Shown: piece by piece, positions 38,101-48,990 of the stretch
Position numbering within the stretch: the stretch's first letter is position 1
How the letters are laid out: the number at the start of each line of letters is the position of its first letter
Source: Buxus sempervirens
Taxonomy: Eukaryota > Streptophyta > Magnoliopsida > Buxales > Buxaceae
Length of the DNA: 64,000 nt
Assembly: GCA_947561395.2 (NCBI GenBank)
Contig: OX387195.1
Location: 25,683,126 to 25,747,125, forward strand
Reading direction: 5' to 3'
Made by a program: the position numbers and the translations under genes
The notes under the pieces: generated by a model
What the model was told of the DNA's origin: nothing
Seen by the model: only the letters and a program-made list of their open reading frames with translations
Databases searched by the model: none

Positions 38101-38477
38101 CTCCCTCCCGAAGCAGCCAATGCCGAATTCGGATCAAATGTCAACAGCAAAGCCACTAAAACAACAGAAATCGCTGGTTTCTGCAACGCCTTCAATGCCT
38201 TCAAAACAGCCTCCACCACTCCATCAAATGGATTACGATTTCTTTCTTTATCCATCCTCGATTCTGCAGAACCATTCTTCAAACCCAACAAACATTTCAC
38301 GCTGTATTTAGATTCTCTGCTCGATGTAGAGATCCTAATGAAACACGTCTTTCTCTTCGTCCATTGACTAGGCGTTTTTTGTCCCGAGAAGCTCCGCAAC
38401 AGGGGATTCCATTTCGGAGACTTGGTGTTCGAGTCTCTAACGAATGAAATCGCTTCGATGAGTGAAGCGGTCGCCAT
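32184..38477 (-). CDS. FLAP1: FLAP1-like chloroplast membrane protein (DUF1517 family)
   Basis: A 401-residue relative of FLUCTUATING-LIGHT-ACCLIMATION PROTEIN 1, which in Arabidopsis is a thylakoid/envelope protein affecting energy-dependent quenching under changing light. Six exons on the minus strand: 38477-37803, 37396-37294, 36475-36420, 34195-34031, 32472-32359, 32276-32184. All have GT-AG junctions and keep frame. Residues 1 to about 70 are Ser/Arg/Lys-rich with few acids, like a chloroplast transit peptide. Hydrophobic segments lie at about 101-118 (AISVVLVALLLTF) and 186-204 (SFFLLAMGFAAFMMVSGF), separated by a Gly/Ser/Tyr-rich linker. The conserved soluble part follows: GLLGMARSLQRDLDRIAE, ALLRHPDCCISGY, GEKRFNQLSIEERGKFDE, ILVAAEGVHKLPPI and a C-terminal EDYPLLRPL. 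The ATG is the first in frame. The introns total over 5 kb. Confidence 0.95.
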
Positions 38478-38756
38478 GGATTCGATCTCTTACGCTTGGA
38501 CGTATTGATTCTGGGATGATTTAGAGAACAACAAGATCGAATTTAACTTATCTAAGATTCTAAGGGCTTTCGGACGTGTTCTTGGAATATTTGTCCGCCT
38601 CTTAAAGGATGATAGGTCTGAACCAGAAACTCGAAATCTCGAAATGGCCCACTTTTCGAATTTGGGCGTCTTAGAACCGCGCATCTGGCACCGATTTTGA
38701 GCCTCATCCATAAAGCCGTTTTCGATGGGGATAATTAGGTTTAGTATTACGTTTTC

Positions 38757-39566
38757 AACGTAATTAAAATTCGGTCAGAAAAGTTCTGGATTTCAAACTT
38801 TTAGAAACCTTTTATCAAAACAATTAAATTTTAGTGATATTTTTATGGTTACATAAAATTAAACCAGTCCTTTCCAAGAATTCCTTTATACTACTTAATC
38901 AAATGGCTTGAACAAGTTAATATACACTAGTGCTTAAAAGGTTGAGTAAATTACACTTACCTCCCTTATGGTTTCTAACAATTGCAGATACCTTCCTTGA
39001 GGTTTCTAAAATGACCCTTACCTCTTTTATCAAACTTATAAAATTTAATTTGACTATTTTACCCTTTACCAATTATTTATTTAAGATAAGAGAATTTTAA
39101 AATTTAAAATAATAAAGGCATCCATGATTTTTAAATAGATTATTAAGATTTTTAAGCTTTTAAAAAAATATTTTTTATTATAAAATCTCAAAATCTTATA
39201 ATTTTAGTATTTAAAAGCAGGGTAAATTTGTCAAAATATAGTTATATTTTAATAAAATTTGTATAAAAGGGAAGGATATGAAATAGACAATTAAAATATA
39301 AGGGAGGTAAGTGTCATTTCAGAAACTTCAGAGGAGATATCTACAATTGTCATAAATCAAAAGGGAGGTAAGTGTAATTTACTCTAAAAGGTTTAAGGAT
39401 AAGGGCATTCTTGGAAGAATAGCGTTTGGTATAAGTCACCTCCATTTTGTATTAATAACTTGCTTTTTACTTGTAAAAATAATACAATGTCACTAAAGTT
39501 GAATTATTTTATTAAATGTTTTCTAAAAGTTCAAACCAAAACTTTACTGATCGAATTTTAGTTATT
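38757..39566. mobile_element. MITE family A, copy 2, interrupted by a second MITE
   Basis: Left end 'taattaaaattcggtcag' and inverted right end 'taactaaaattcgatcag' define the element. Similarity runs inward through 'aacttttagaaa' and 'caattaaattttagtgat'. The copy is about 360 bases long once the inserted element at 38944-39384 and its duplicated site are removed. It lies between the diverging FLAP1-like and eS24 genes, close to both promoters. Confidence 0.75.
38944..39384. mobile_element. Mutator-like MITE (9-base target duplication) nested in MITE family A
   Basis: Long terminal inverted repeats begin GAGTAAATTACACTTACCTC at both ends. They remain similar for about 80 bases with repeated 'cttacctcc' motifs. 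A perfect 9-base duplication, taaaaggtt, lies at 38935-38943 and 39385-39393. A 9-base duplication with long inverted repeats points to Mutator-like transposition. The interior is AT-rich and non-coding. Confidence 0.85.
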
Positions 39567-39835
39567 TTGAAAAAGGATCATTATTTTGATAAATGTTTCC
39601 TAAATGTTCAAACGAAACCTTATTTTGAAAAAAAGTAAGGTTTAAGGATAAGGCCAAACAGCTGTTTGGCCGTGAATATAATTGACCGTTTGGCTAATTT
39701 GGGAGCTAGTCAGTTCGAGGTTTTTGTTGACTTGTCATAAGACTCATAACCCTGTGAGCTATCTTGAGGCATAATTCGAATCCACAGTGAAGCCGGACCA
39801 GGTCTGGGCTAGGCCGAGCATCGTCCAGTTAAATC

Positions 39836-39841
39836 TGGCCC
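39836..39841. promoter_or_regulatory. Site II-like element (TGGGCC on the minus strand) upstream of eS24
   Basis: The string ggccca lies about 130 bases upstream of the probable eS24 leader. TGGGCC/T elements are typical of promoters of plant ribosomal protein genes. This single short match is suggestive only. Confidence 0.35.
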
Positions 39842-40026
39842 ACTTCGAAAACCTTCAGTGGTCAGGGACTCATTTTTCATTTCAAAACTTTTTGGGCATT
39901 TTTTGAAATTTCAAAGATTATTCCTATAGAAATCTCGAGATTCCAAACCCTTGATCCCGTCGTCTCTCGCGCTGCGTCTCAACTTCACAAGAAACGAGAG
40001 AGGAGAGAGAGGCGTGAAGGGTAAAA

Positions 40027-40076
40027 GTCGCGGTAAGTGATTCTTATTTGCGTCGCGGTAAGTGATTCTTCTTTGC
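40027..40076 (+). repeat. Tandem duplication (period 25) of the eS24 leader splice donor
   Basis: The unit gtcgcggtaagtgattctt plus 'atttgc' or 'ctttgc' is repeated exactly twice. Each unit contains a strong 5' splice site (CG, then GTAAGT). It follows a pyrimidine- and GA-rich leader, so it is probably the end of the first untranslated exon. Confidence 0.75.
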
Positions 40077-40165
40077 GTTCTTTCTAGGGTTCGTGGTTAT
40101 GGATGTATGCGGGACTGTTTACAATTTGATATATTGCTCTGATCGGTAGTGGTAAAAAGTTAAGA

Positions 40166-40174
40166 TTAGGGTTT
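40166..40174. promoter_or_regulatory. Telo-box (AAACCCTAA on the minus strand)
   Basis: The sequence ttagggttt lies in the presumed leader intron of the eS24 gene. A second, shorter copy (agggttt) occurs near 40549. Telo-boxes are enriched near transcription starts of plant ribosomal protein genes, which fits the neighbour. Confidence 0.45.
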
Positions 40175-40276
40175 TAGAGAAGCATCAGTTGCTAAGATTA
40201 CTGCCAAGAAATCTTATGTCTTCGAGATCCATCGGTTATAAAAAAAAAAGGGTTGGATTTCCAAGCCTTCATAATC

Positions 40277-40537
40277 AAATTCTCCTGGTTTTCTAATGGA
40301 CTTGAATTATTTTTTATTTTTTTTGAGCTCCCTTTGAAAAACCGAAACCATGGTTCGAGAATTTTTGTACTGGATTTCTGCTCCTAAGGTTGTAGGTTTA
40401 TATTACACACAATGAAATTCTCCTGGTTTTCTAATGGACGTGAATTAGATTTTTTTTTTTTTTTGTAAATTTTTTAGCTCATGGTTCGAGAATTTTTGTA
40501 CTGGATTTCAGCTCCTAAGGTTGTAGGTTTATATTAC
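40277..40537. repeat. Tandem duplication of about 138 bases in the eS24 leader intron
   Basis: Two adjacent copies start at 40277 and 40415 with 'aaattctcctggttttctaa'. Both carry 'atggttcgagaatttttgta' and 'cctaaggttgtaggtttata'. The second copy lacks a short stretch ('ccctttgaaaaaccgaaacc') and is otherwise nearly identical, which points to a recent duplication. Confidence 0.85.
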
Positions 40538-40623
40538 TCATTGATCCTAGGGTTTACTTTTCTGTTTCTCCTTACGTCGCTCTCTTTTATTTATTTATTT
40601 GTGAATGTATTGTTTTTAGAATA

Positions 40624-43600
40624 ATGGCGGACAGCAAGGCAGTGACAATCCGAACGAGGAAGTTCATGACCAACAGGCTTCTCTCGAGGAAGCAGTTTGT
40701 GAGTATTGTATCCTTCATTCTCGTTCAATTCCTTAGGAACTAGTGGTAAGTTTTTTTTTCCCTGTATGATGGTGCAGGTTATTGATGTTCTGCATCCTGG
40801 GAGGCCAAATGTTTCAAAGGTATAGTATGTTCTGTTCTGTTCTGTGACTTCATGAGATATTTGGGTTGTTTTATTGTCTCTCCTTTTGTTTCTGTGAAAT
40901 TGCTGTTTATGTTTGATTTCTCTCTTTGTGCCATTGTTTTCTTGCTTTGAAGGCAGAGTTGAAAGAGAAACTTGCAAGAATGTATGAAGTTAAAGATCCA
41001 AATTCAATCTTTTTGTTTAAGTTCCGGACCCATTTTGGAGGAGGGAAATCAACTGGGTTTGGTCTGATATATGATTCTGTTGAAAGTGCAAAGAAATTCG
41101 AGCCAAAGTATAGGCTTATCAGGGTAAGTCTCTCTCTGATATTATTTTCTCTTCTTTTTCTTTTTTCTTTTTTTTTTCTTTTTCATGGATAAGGTCCCAA
41201 ATAAAGATCACATGTCAGTTGTTTTAATCATCTTTCCTTCTATCTTCTAGATGGTAGGTTATCATCCCTATTGTTTGTTAATTGCCCACAGATAGTTTCA
41301 GAAGGTGGTATGGAGTTGTTTACTGTAAATCCCGCTATGAATTGAGATGGGGATTGCAATAGAAGTACTTCTGTTTTGTCTGTGATTGTAGAATGAATGA
41401 ATAAACAGAAATAGATGAAATCAAGCATACACAAGAGAATGAGCAAAGAATTCAAAGAATGGTTCAGAACAAAGAAATGGAAGAAGTAGAGCCATATGAA
41501 TTGACAAAAACTCCATAATATCATTTCTCCAATTCAAAGTTCTTAGTTACTTTGATTGGATAGCGTTTCACATATGAATACATCTCAAGTTTTCTGTTTT
41601 ATTGTTTTGTTTGCAGTATAAGAGCTTTGTGTAGAGTACTTTTTGGTTCTTGTGAACCAAGGTTCAAATTATAAGTTGAGCGGAATGATTAGATCACTCT
41701 CATCATCATGGCTTAACCTTGTACTATTAAATACAAAATTAATAATATAAAAAATATAAAGAGGAAGACTTGATTATGTAAACTTTAATTAGGGCAAAAA
41801 AGCTATTTATCTACAATTTCTAAAACATCGAATGTTTAAAGTCATTGTAGATTATCCCACAAATTTTCCCATAATATGTTTCTTAGAATTATACTTTCAG
41901 GAGGAGTGAGAGGTACGTAGAACACACTGATGCCAAGAAAAAAAGGATTACTTAAATAATATATATATATATATTATTTACTAGTGGCATCGCCTTTCCA
42001 GGATACTATGATGGACCTTCTGATCTCTTGAATATGTGCTTTATCTGAGAAATGTAACTTCTCTTTCACAATTATCATATTTCAACTGAATAGAGTTTTT
42101 TTGATTTAAGAATACAAAATTAAGTCTGCTTCGCGTTTTCACTTCTCAAAATGCTGTCTCGAACTCGATTCTGTTTTATGAGCTTCTTTGCCCAAGTCAC
42201 TTGGAGGCAGTGGCATTTATTTTGTTCTCTGGATAAGTGTCAGAGTATTTGGGGGTTGATTTGGAGATGAGATGTTGGAAGTAACAGAGAGTTGAGGTGC
42301 AGGGTAACAATATGCAATTGTGGGATTCAAAACAAATTTTTTTAGCGGTTTCAGTTTGTGTTGGGGTTAGGGAGAGTCTTGACTAGGCTATCACTGATAG
42401 AGGTAGGAAACAAAAAGGTAAAATGTCTTAAGATTTTGACACTAAATGTCATGAGTTTTGATGAGGATTAAGTAGATAAAAAACATAACTATAAGTTGAG
42501 TTTTTGTTTAATTCCCAGAACAGATTGAAGAGAGACTGGAATGCGTGGTTATTTGACCAACTAAATATTTCTTTGGATCTCACAAGGAGATTTTGAAGGT
42601 GACGTCATGTATCTTTTATCTTATGTTTTGATTTTGTGATCCTCCTGGTCAGAAACATAGCCTATGGGCATGGATTAGTAGGTTTCATTATTTTCTGCTT
42701 CTCACAATTTAGGCAGGACAAGTTCTGGCATGGAAATATTGTTAGAAATGAGTTAAAAGTTATCGATCAATTTATGATAAATTTGTTTCTTCATATTCCC
42801 TTTTTTCTCGTTTGAATAAGGAATATTTTTTTTCCAAGAGAGAAGAATATGCATAAATGATATCTTAGACAACCAGTTCAGGTTAAAAAGGAACTTTCTA
42901 CCCTTTCTTTTCTTTTATTCCACTATTTCAGATGTACGCTGTCCGATTTTTTTTCACAACTAGAGGTTATGCTACTGATGACTGCTCTGCGTTCTTTTCT
43001 ATAAGCTAATTGGAATAACTCTATGTTGGTCTTTTGAGATTCTGAGCGTGAATGTTGTGATGTGTTTTCCTATCCTGTGCAAGTTCTGGGCTGTTACTCC
43101 AAGCTCAAGTTAATGATGTGAATTCCTTGCGCCTCTTGTGAGCTGAAGTAGCTCTGTGTGCACTTTATCTTTCTTTCTTTCAAAAATTTTTTTTTTGGGT
43201 GCTCTCTCTTTAAGTTTTAAGCTGATTATCTTGGTAGGTTTTCATTACTGTTTTGACATGCAAGTCTCAATATATATTTGTAGAGGACCTAAGCTGATTA
43301 TCTTGGTAGGTTTTTTCATTACTGTTTTGATACGCAAGTCTCAATATATATTTGTAGAGGACTTACAATACCAAATTGGATACCGGGAGAATGGTTAAAA
43401 TGTACCCGTGCGTGTGTGCACATGCGTGTTCAAGATTTATGATTAGAGAGCCCGTATCAGCGGTTCAAAAGTATTGCTCAAGGTCTTCAGTAGACCTTTT
43501 AGGTTAGGAATGTTTTGGAAACTATTCTGCAATAGGTAATCTGAAAAATCATGATAATTTTTGCTTCACTCATGGAGGTTGGTATGGTAGGAGTTTTAAT

Positions 43601-44555
43601 TTGTTCATATGAACCATCGCTAGTTCAATATTGTCTTCCTAATAATTTGTTCATATGAACCATGGCTAGTTCAATATTTTCTTCCTAAAATTTGATTCTG
43701 ACCTACTGATCCAAAAGGAAAATGAAAAAAGAGAAGGGAAAGTACTCCGAAGGAATTATCAGAACCCATTCATTAAAAATTAAGCACGTTTGCTTCATTT
43801 GCCGAGTACATTTCCTTCTTTTATGTTATGAGTTAATGTTTCCTCTTATATTCGTTTGTTCACTTTCATATCTTATAGTTTTTATTAATCAGAGAAGTTT
43901 GTTAATAATTAATACCGACGTTTTCTCATCTTTTGATCTTCTAAAATTGCAATTTTATGGCTTTATAGTTGAGAATTACATTAATAACAGATTGATTAAA
44001 ATTAATTTAATTCAGCATTTCAATTATTGTTCTAATTGAATATTTCCTTTTAGTACTCAGAATGGATGAATGGATAAACTTCTAATTTGGATCAAGCTTT
44101 TTATTGTTGTTTATCTTTGTTTGATTCAATGTACCTACATTGTTTGTAAGAAAATGTACGCTGAATAGAATATATCACATTTGTGTATTGCTTTGTGTTG
44201 TATGGGATTTGTTTTTATAATGTTCAACCCAAACACATGTTTTGTGTGTGTGTGTATGTTGATGGAGTTGCTTGTGTTGGCAGAATGGACTAGACACAAA
44301 GGTGGAAAAATCAAGGAAGCAGATGAAGGAAAGGAAGAACAGGACCAAGAAGATACGTGGGGTAAAGAAGGTAGGAAGGTGCTTTTTCCATTGTGGTTTC
44401 CTAATTGTATTTGTCTTATTCTTTACTGATTTTTTGGTCTATATATATATCTTCCCTTCTCTTGTATTTGTTGCCAATCATAAAGCTCCCTAAATTACTC
44501 TGTTTTTCACGTGCAGACCAAGGCTGGGGATGCTGCCAAAGGAAAGAAGAAATGA
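40624..44555 (+). CDS. RPS24: 40S ribosomal protein eS24
   Basis: Component of the small cytosolic ribosomal subunit, 137 residues, matching the plant family length. Five exons: 40624-40698, 40778-40819, 40953-41123, 44284-44370, 44517-44555. The product begins [20 protein letters not shown] and contains [42 protein letters not shown] and [13 protein letters not shown]. It ends in a Lys-rich tail ([11 protein letters not shown]). The first ATG after the leader intron was used. In exon 3 the acceptor is the AG just before GCAGAG; the AG three bases later would break the frame relation to the family. Intron 3 is 3.2 kb, long for a ribosomal protein gene, and contains two local tandem duplications. 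The gene diverges from the FLAP1-like gene. Confidence 0.97.
43219..43364. repeat. Tandem duplication, period 72, in eS24 intron 3
   Basis: Two copies beginning 'aagctgattatcttggtagg' start at 43219 and 43291 and both end in 'atttgtagagga'. They differ at only a few positions. Confidence 0.9.
43600..43690. repeat. Tandem duplication, period 46, in eS24 intron 3
   Basis: The unit 'ttgttcatatgaaccat' plus 'gctagttcaatatt' plus 'tcttcctaa' is present twice, starting at 43601 and 43647, with single-base differences. Each unit contains the palindrome ttcatatgaa. Confidence 0.85.
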
Positions 44556-45212
44556 GAGTAATTTTGAGTTTCATCTCTTGCACTGCATATGGTTATTTTT
44601 GCTGTTTTGTCATTTAGATGTTAGAGAATCAATTTTGTTCTTGACGAATTTTGAATTTAGATATCCTTATTATTGCCACAAGGTGGAAATGTACCCGTGC
44701 GTAATATTTGAGTATTCAAATATTTATCATTGCAGCCACGGAATATGAAATTTTTATCGACTTTTTAATCATAACATAGTGGTATGAGTTCGGGGTCACA
44801 TTTGTTGTTTCTTTTTAAACAACATCAATATCTATTATACCCCAGATCCAAAGAGAGAGAGAGATATTAAACAGGTTTGGATTCTACTTAACTGCTATTT
44901 TTACACTGCTCATGTGTTGAATAACTAATCTTATGACCCTACACCCATGCCATTTACTGACCCCGCTGGAGAATTTTTCATGTGTCACTCGTGCTACAGA
45001 TTCATTTGTTTGAACAAACGCAGAATGCCGCCAGGGCTATGAAGAAGGCACTGCAGTGGCTGAAAAGAACTTATTTAAATGGCATCATCTGAGATTAGAG
45101 TGAAACATTGTATATGCACGGGAGTGCATGGAGAGAAATCAAGGACCCACAGCTTTGGGCTTCTCGTCTTATGTTGCTCATGACATCACTGTACTAGTCT
45201 TTTTTGAGGCTT

Positions 45213-45662
45213 TTACGTGGTGCTGACAATGGAGACGCCGTTGGCGACGGTGCCTGCGATGGGGCGTACAGTTGGGCTTAACACAGTTAAAAAAGTTGGA
45301 TTTAGAATCGGATGAGGGAGACCAAATACAGACTAGCACTACTGTTGTACAAAAGTTGAAATGCTGTAGAAAGTATGAAAGACAGACATGAAGAGAAAAG
45401 CATGTTTAATCATAAAAATAACACCAAGCTTAAGAAGATGGGTGCTGATAAAATTACCTAGAACCCCTGGATCTCCACCGGTCGACGGCATACAACCTAA
45501 GGCACAGAAAACGGCACATTGCAACCAGGGTTTATCGAACGCTTCCCTACACCAACTGGGGCAGTTTGTGATGCAGAAGCCCTTTGCTGGAGGTATTTGA
45601 AATGACACAACAAGAATAACAAGGCACCATACAAGCACCCCACGACTCCTGTTGGACTCCAT
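45213..45662 (-). CDS. Small secreted cysteine-rich peptide (six Cys, CX3CX3C twice)
   Basis: Predicted 81-residue precursor from two exons, 45662-45458 and 45253-45213, joined through a good donor (CTAG, then GTAATT) and acceptor (CATCGCAG). The ATG at 45662 opens a typical signal peptide: MESNRSRG, then a hydrophobic core VLVWCLVILVVSF, with likely cleavage after PPAKG near residue 28. The mature part has six cysteines at 30, 34, 38, 49, 53 and 57, spaced CX3CX3C-X10-CX3CX3C. This symmetric pattern could form a helical hairpin held by three disulphides. The tail is short, Gly/Ser/Thr-rich and without cysteine. I do not recognise the family: thionin-like or hairpinin-like peptides are possible comparisons, but the spacing matches neither for certain. 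No function is assigned. Exon 2 rests on splice signals only; without splicing the frame would run on past 45458. Confidence 0.65.
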
Positions 45663-46661
45663 TTCTCAGTTTCTTATTTTTCCTTCACATCTTCATCTCG
45701 CTCTTTTCCTCGGTTTTTGTATGATGGGACAAGCCCCGAATAGTTAAAATTTGTTAATGAAAATTTCAAAATGAATTGAAGGGGTTTGACAGAGTATGTG
45801 CCTCTGGTTGCTTGGGATTTTCTAAACTTGGGTTCAAGTTGGCTGGGAGCCTTTGATCTAAACAATTCCTCTTGCTAACAATATCTCCACATTTAGTCCA
45901 CACGGATCCCTCTATTGACCCATCGTCCGGACATTTGGTTGACTGATTCAGAGTTGCTCCACCTGTACTATCAATATAATCCGATAGAGTAAATCTATTT
46001 CGGTTCCTTTGAAATTTTTGGTAAACTAGGACCAAGCCTGTTAAATTCCTGCGCAAAATAAGGAACTTCAGATCCAAAAGGATTGTGAATTGAATTATGA
46101 AAGCCATTACAAGAACCACTGGCCAAAGATTGGAGACATATTTTGTATGGGAGCTAGAAAATAGGAAATTTTTAGTGGTGTCTTCTGGCTTGATTTAAAT
46201 GGGTTATGGCTAGAACTTTGTGAAGATGAGAACAGAGACAAAACCAAAGCAAATGAGATATATAAGGTAATAGAATTTTGGATGTTCCAACTTCCAAGTG
46301 AAGCTGCATTTTGCATGAACTATTATCAACTTTTGAAGGTTCCTTTTTTTTAAGGACAGGGGTTGGCATGTGCAAGAATGCACTTAAACATTTGGGACAT
46401 GTGGATAATTTTAAAATTTAAAGATATATTTTCTTTTTGAAGAATATTCTTTAGGGCTGGCTCCAAAAGTAGTATTTATTTTATAATAAAAATCATTCAA
46501 ATCCATGAATTATCTCCATGTCTAAAAAATTCTCAAAATATTTACCCTTGTCATTTATCATTCACCAATAAACATTTTCTTCTCATAAAGGCCCCTCAAG
46601 AAAATAATAAAGCGTATAATATCTTTCTGAACTATCTATATCCCTTTTCTATATATTTGCA
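45663..46661. other. Upstream of the peptide gene; one unassigned minus-strand frame
   Basis: A minus-strand frame is open at 46119-45766 but begins with GTG. Its product resembles nothing I know, although it has a hydrophobic start and a Cys-containing middle. It may be chance. Otherwise the stretch is the promoter side of the peptide gene and AT-rich DNA. Confidence 0.35.
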
Positions 46662-46890
46662 CTAGTGGGTGCATCTCCAATATTGAACGTATATAAAAAG
46701 GGAAATGTAAGGTAACGGGTGGGAGGGAACAGTTTTTCAATTATTTAAATTTCCAATTACTGAGACAAGGATGTCTATTTAAGCCCTAAAATACTGAGGC
46801 TTAACAATGAAATCTAAGGGCATATTAGGAAAGCAAACATAATACCTACCACGCTTCCCAAGAGGCACCTCACTTTATATATAGTATAGA
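46662..46890 (-). mobile_element. Very small non-autonomous Helitron candidate
   Basis: On the minus strand it starts TCTATACTATATATAAAG at 46890 and ends CACCCACTAG at 46662, with A before and T after, the insertion preference of Helitrons. The terminal CTAG matches the CTRR rule. The stem-loop expected just inside the 3' end is weak (only the core caatattg is palindromic), so it is decayed or the call is wrong. It encodes nothing at 229 bases. Confidence 0.5.
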
Positions 46891-47644
46891 TATGCCACTA
46901 ACAAAAGACTTTGGTTTATAGTCCAACTTATTAAATTGAAATTCTTAACATAAAATCACTAAATTATTGTTGAACATAACTAGTTGAAATAAAATACTAT
47001 TATTATGGCGTTAACAGTAGAAAGCTAGTCAAAACAAAACAAGGATTAACCAAGCCCATGGAACCATGGAACGCAGACGAATCCGTTTAGGATTATGTAG
47101 CTTTCTAAATGAGTAACAATATGTATATTTAAATTCATATGTTTAAAATTAGACTTGTTTTTTTCAGTTTACTAGTCGTTTGCACGTGCCCATGTTATGT
47201 CATCAGTGAGAAGGCTGCTTAAAATTTTCAAAATTTTAAAACAAATGTAGCCTTATCCAAAATTTCTAATAAAATTTTAGTGATTGAATGGCAAAAGAAA
47301 TGAAAATTCAGAATTCATATAATTTAAATTCAAGTTCCATGGATTGGGTGAGTTTATAAACTTCAACTATAATTCATTAGGATTGCATGAGCTTATAATT
47401 CAACTATATCTCATTAATATTTTTAATAAGAAAATTTAATAAGTATTGTATTTTTTTGTTAAGTTGTGATACTTATCTTTATATTAATCCCATGTTAATA
47501 ACATCCCTATTGAATAAATCCATAGCTCTATAGCAGTTGGTGGGAATTATCTCTAAAGGAAAGCCCGTATTGTGAAGATTGAATAATAGGAACTGTCTCA
47601 TCGACCCAGTGATGATGTTGGCAGATTCCCCCATTAAAGTGGAT
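46891..47644. other. AT-rich intergenic DNA, nothing recognised
   Basis: No open frame of note, no repeat edges and no RNA gene were seen. Confidence 0.6.
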
Positions 47645-48982
47645 AAATTGATTTTTTAGTGTTAGGTTTTAAAACAACGTAGATTCAATCACTAATTAGA
47701 AAATAGTAATACTTTTTTAAAATAATTGGGAAAAAGTTTCAAATAACTGTTCTTGACCTACTTAAAAAATGCTCTCAAAACACTTTAAAAATTTTTTTCT
47801 TATGAAATAGATAAAGAAGTCTTTTAATGGTATTTTTGGAATAACTCTTTCGTGAATATTGGCATTTATTCTTGATTATTTTTAAAAAAAATTTGCAAAA
47901 GCTATAATTATTTTAATATGAATTTTATAATTTATGTTTATATAGAGAAATTTGATTAAAATGTTAATAATTGAAAAAACATGCATGTTATTATAGTTTT
48001 TTTAATTGCAATTTCAAATTTAAAAGAATTTGATCTCCTTATATGCAAACTAATATAGATATCATTTAAACAATGAAATACAAAACTTATTATTGAGGTT
48101 TATAGTCATGAATACATCGATCCAAACTTTTGGAGAAGAATTACATTTAATATTTGTTACGGTAAAAATTGAGAATGAGTATCATTTTATTTATGTCTTA
48201 CTACTTTATAATTACCAAGTTTTATAGTCATTTAATTTGTAAATGACTATAAAACATATTGTTTTAAAAAATATCTCACTTAATATTTTATGCATGTTTT
48301 ATAGTCATTTAATTTGTAACTATTGTGACATTAAATTTTTTAAATATAATTTGTCATGTTTTCAATTAAACATAATTATAATACAAGTAAATTAATACAT
48401 TAAAATCTTGCTAACTATAAAATAGTAATACTTAAATAAGGAACATTCTAAATTTTTAAATAAGGTAAATTATACTTAACATTTTGTTAGAACATATAAT
48501 TCATAATTCATTTAAGTCGTGACTATATGTATAATTTTTTAAATAATGTACATTATGCATAATACAAAATTATAATTCATTTACTTTTAAAAAAAATTGT
48601 ACTTTTTAAATGCATTTATATTTTACAATTACCTTTATGTGGTATTTTTGGAATAAATCTTTTGTGAATAATGACACTTATTTTTAATTATTTTAAAAAA
48701 AGTGAAATATAACGGAATTTTTTTAATAGATAACACTAAAAACAAATTTTTGGGAAATTTGAATGAGTTTCATTTTATAGTTCAGATATGTTTCTGCCTA
48801 AAATTTCATTTAAAAGGCTTATAAACCTTATGGTAGGCGTATTTGGAACAAATGTTATGTGAGCATTATATATAACCTTCAGTCTCAATATATTTTTTTA
48901 AAATCATTATTTTATAATTATATCAAGAACCATGTGACCAAATCTAAATTATGTTTTAAGAAGCATCACCTAAACTAATTTT
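47645..48982. mobile_element. MITE family B, larger copy or two overlapping copies
   Basis: The left end reads AAATTGATTTTTTAGTG, and inverted ends of the same type occur both near 48740 (aacactaaaaacaaattt) and near 48982 (cacctaaactaattttt). Either one 1.3-kb element carries an internal end, or two family members overlap. The interior is very AT-rich and non-coding. Confidence 0.5.
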
Positions 48983-48990
48983 TAGTACTT

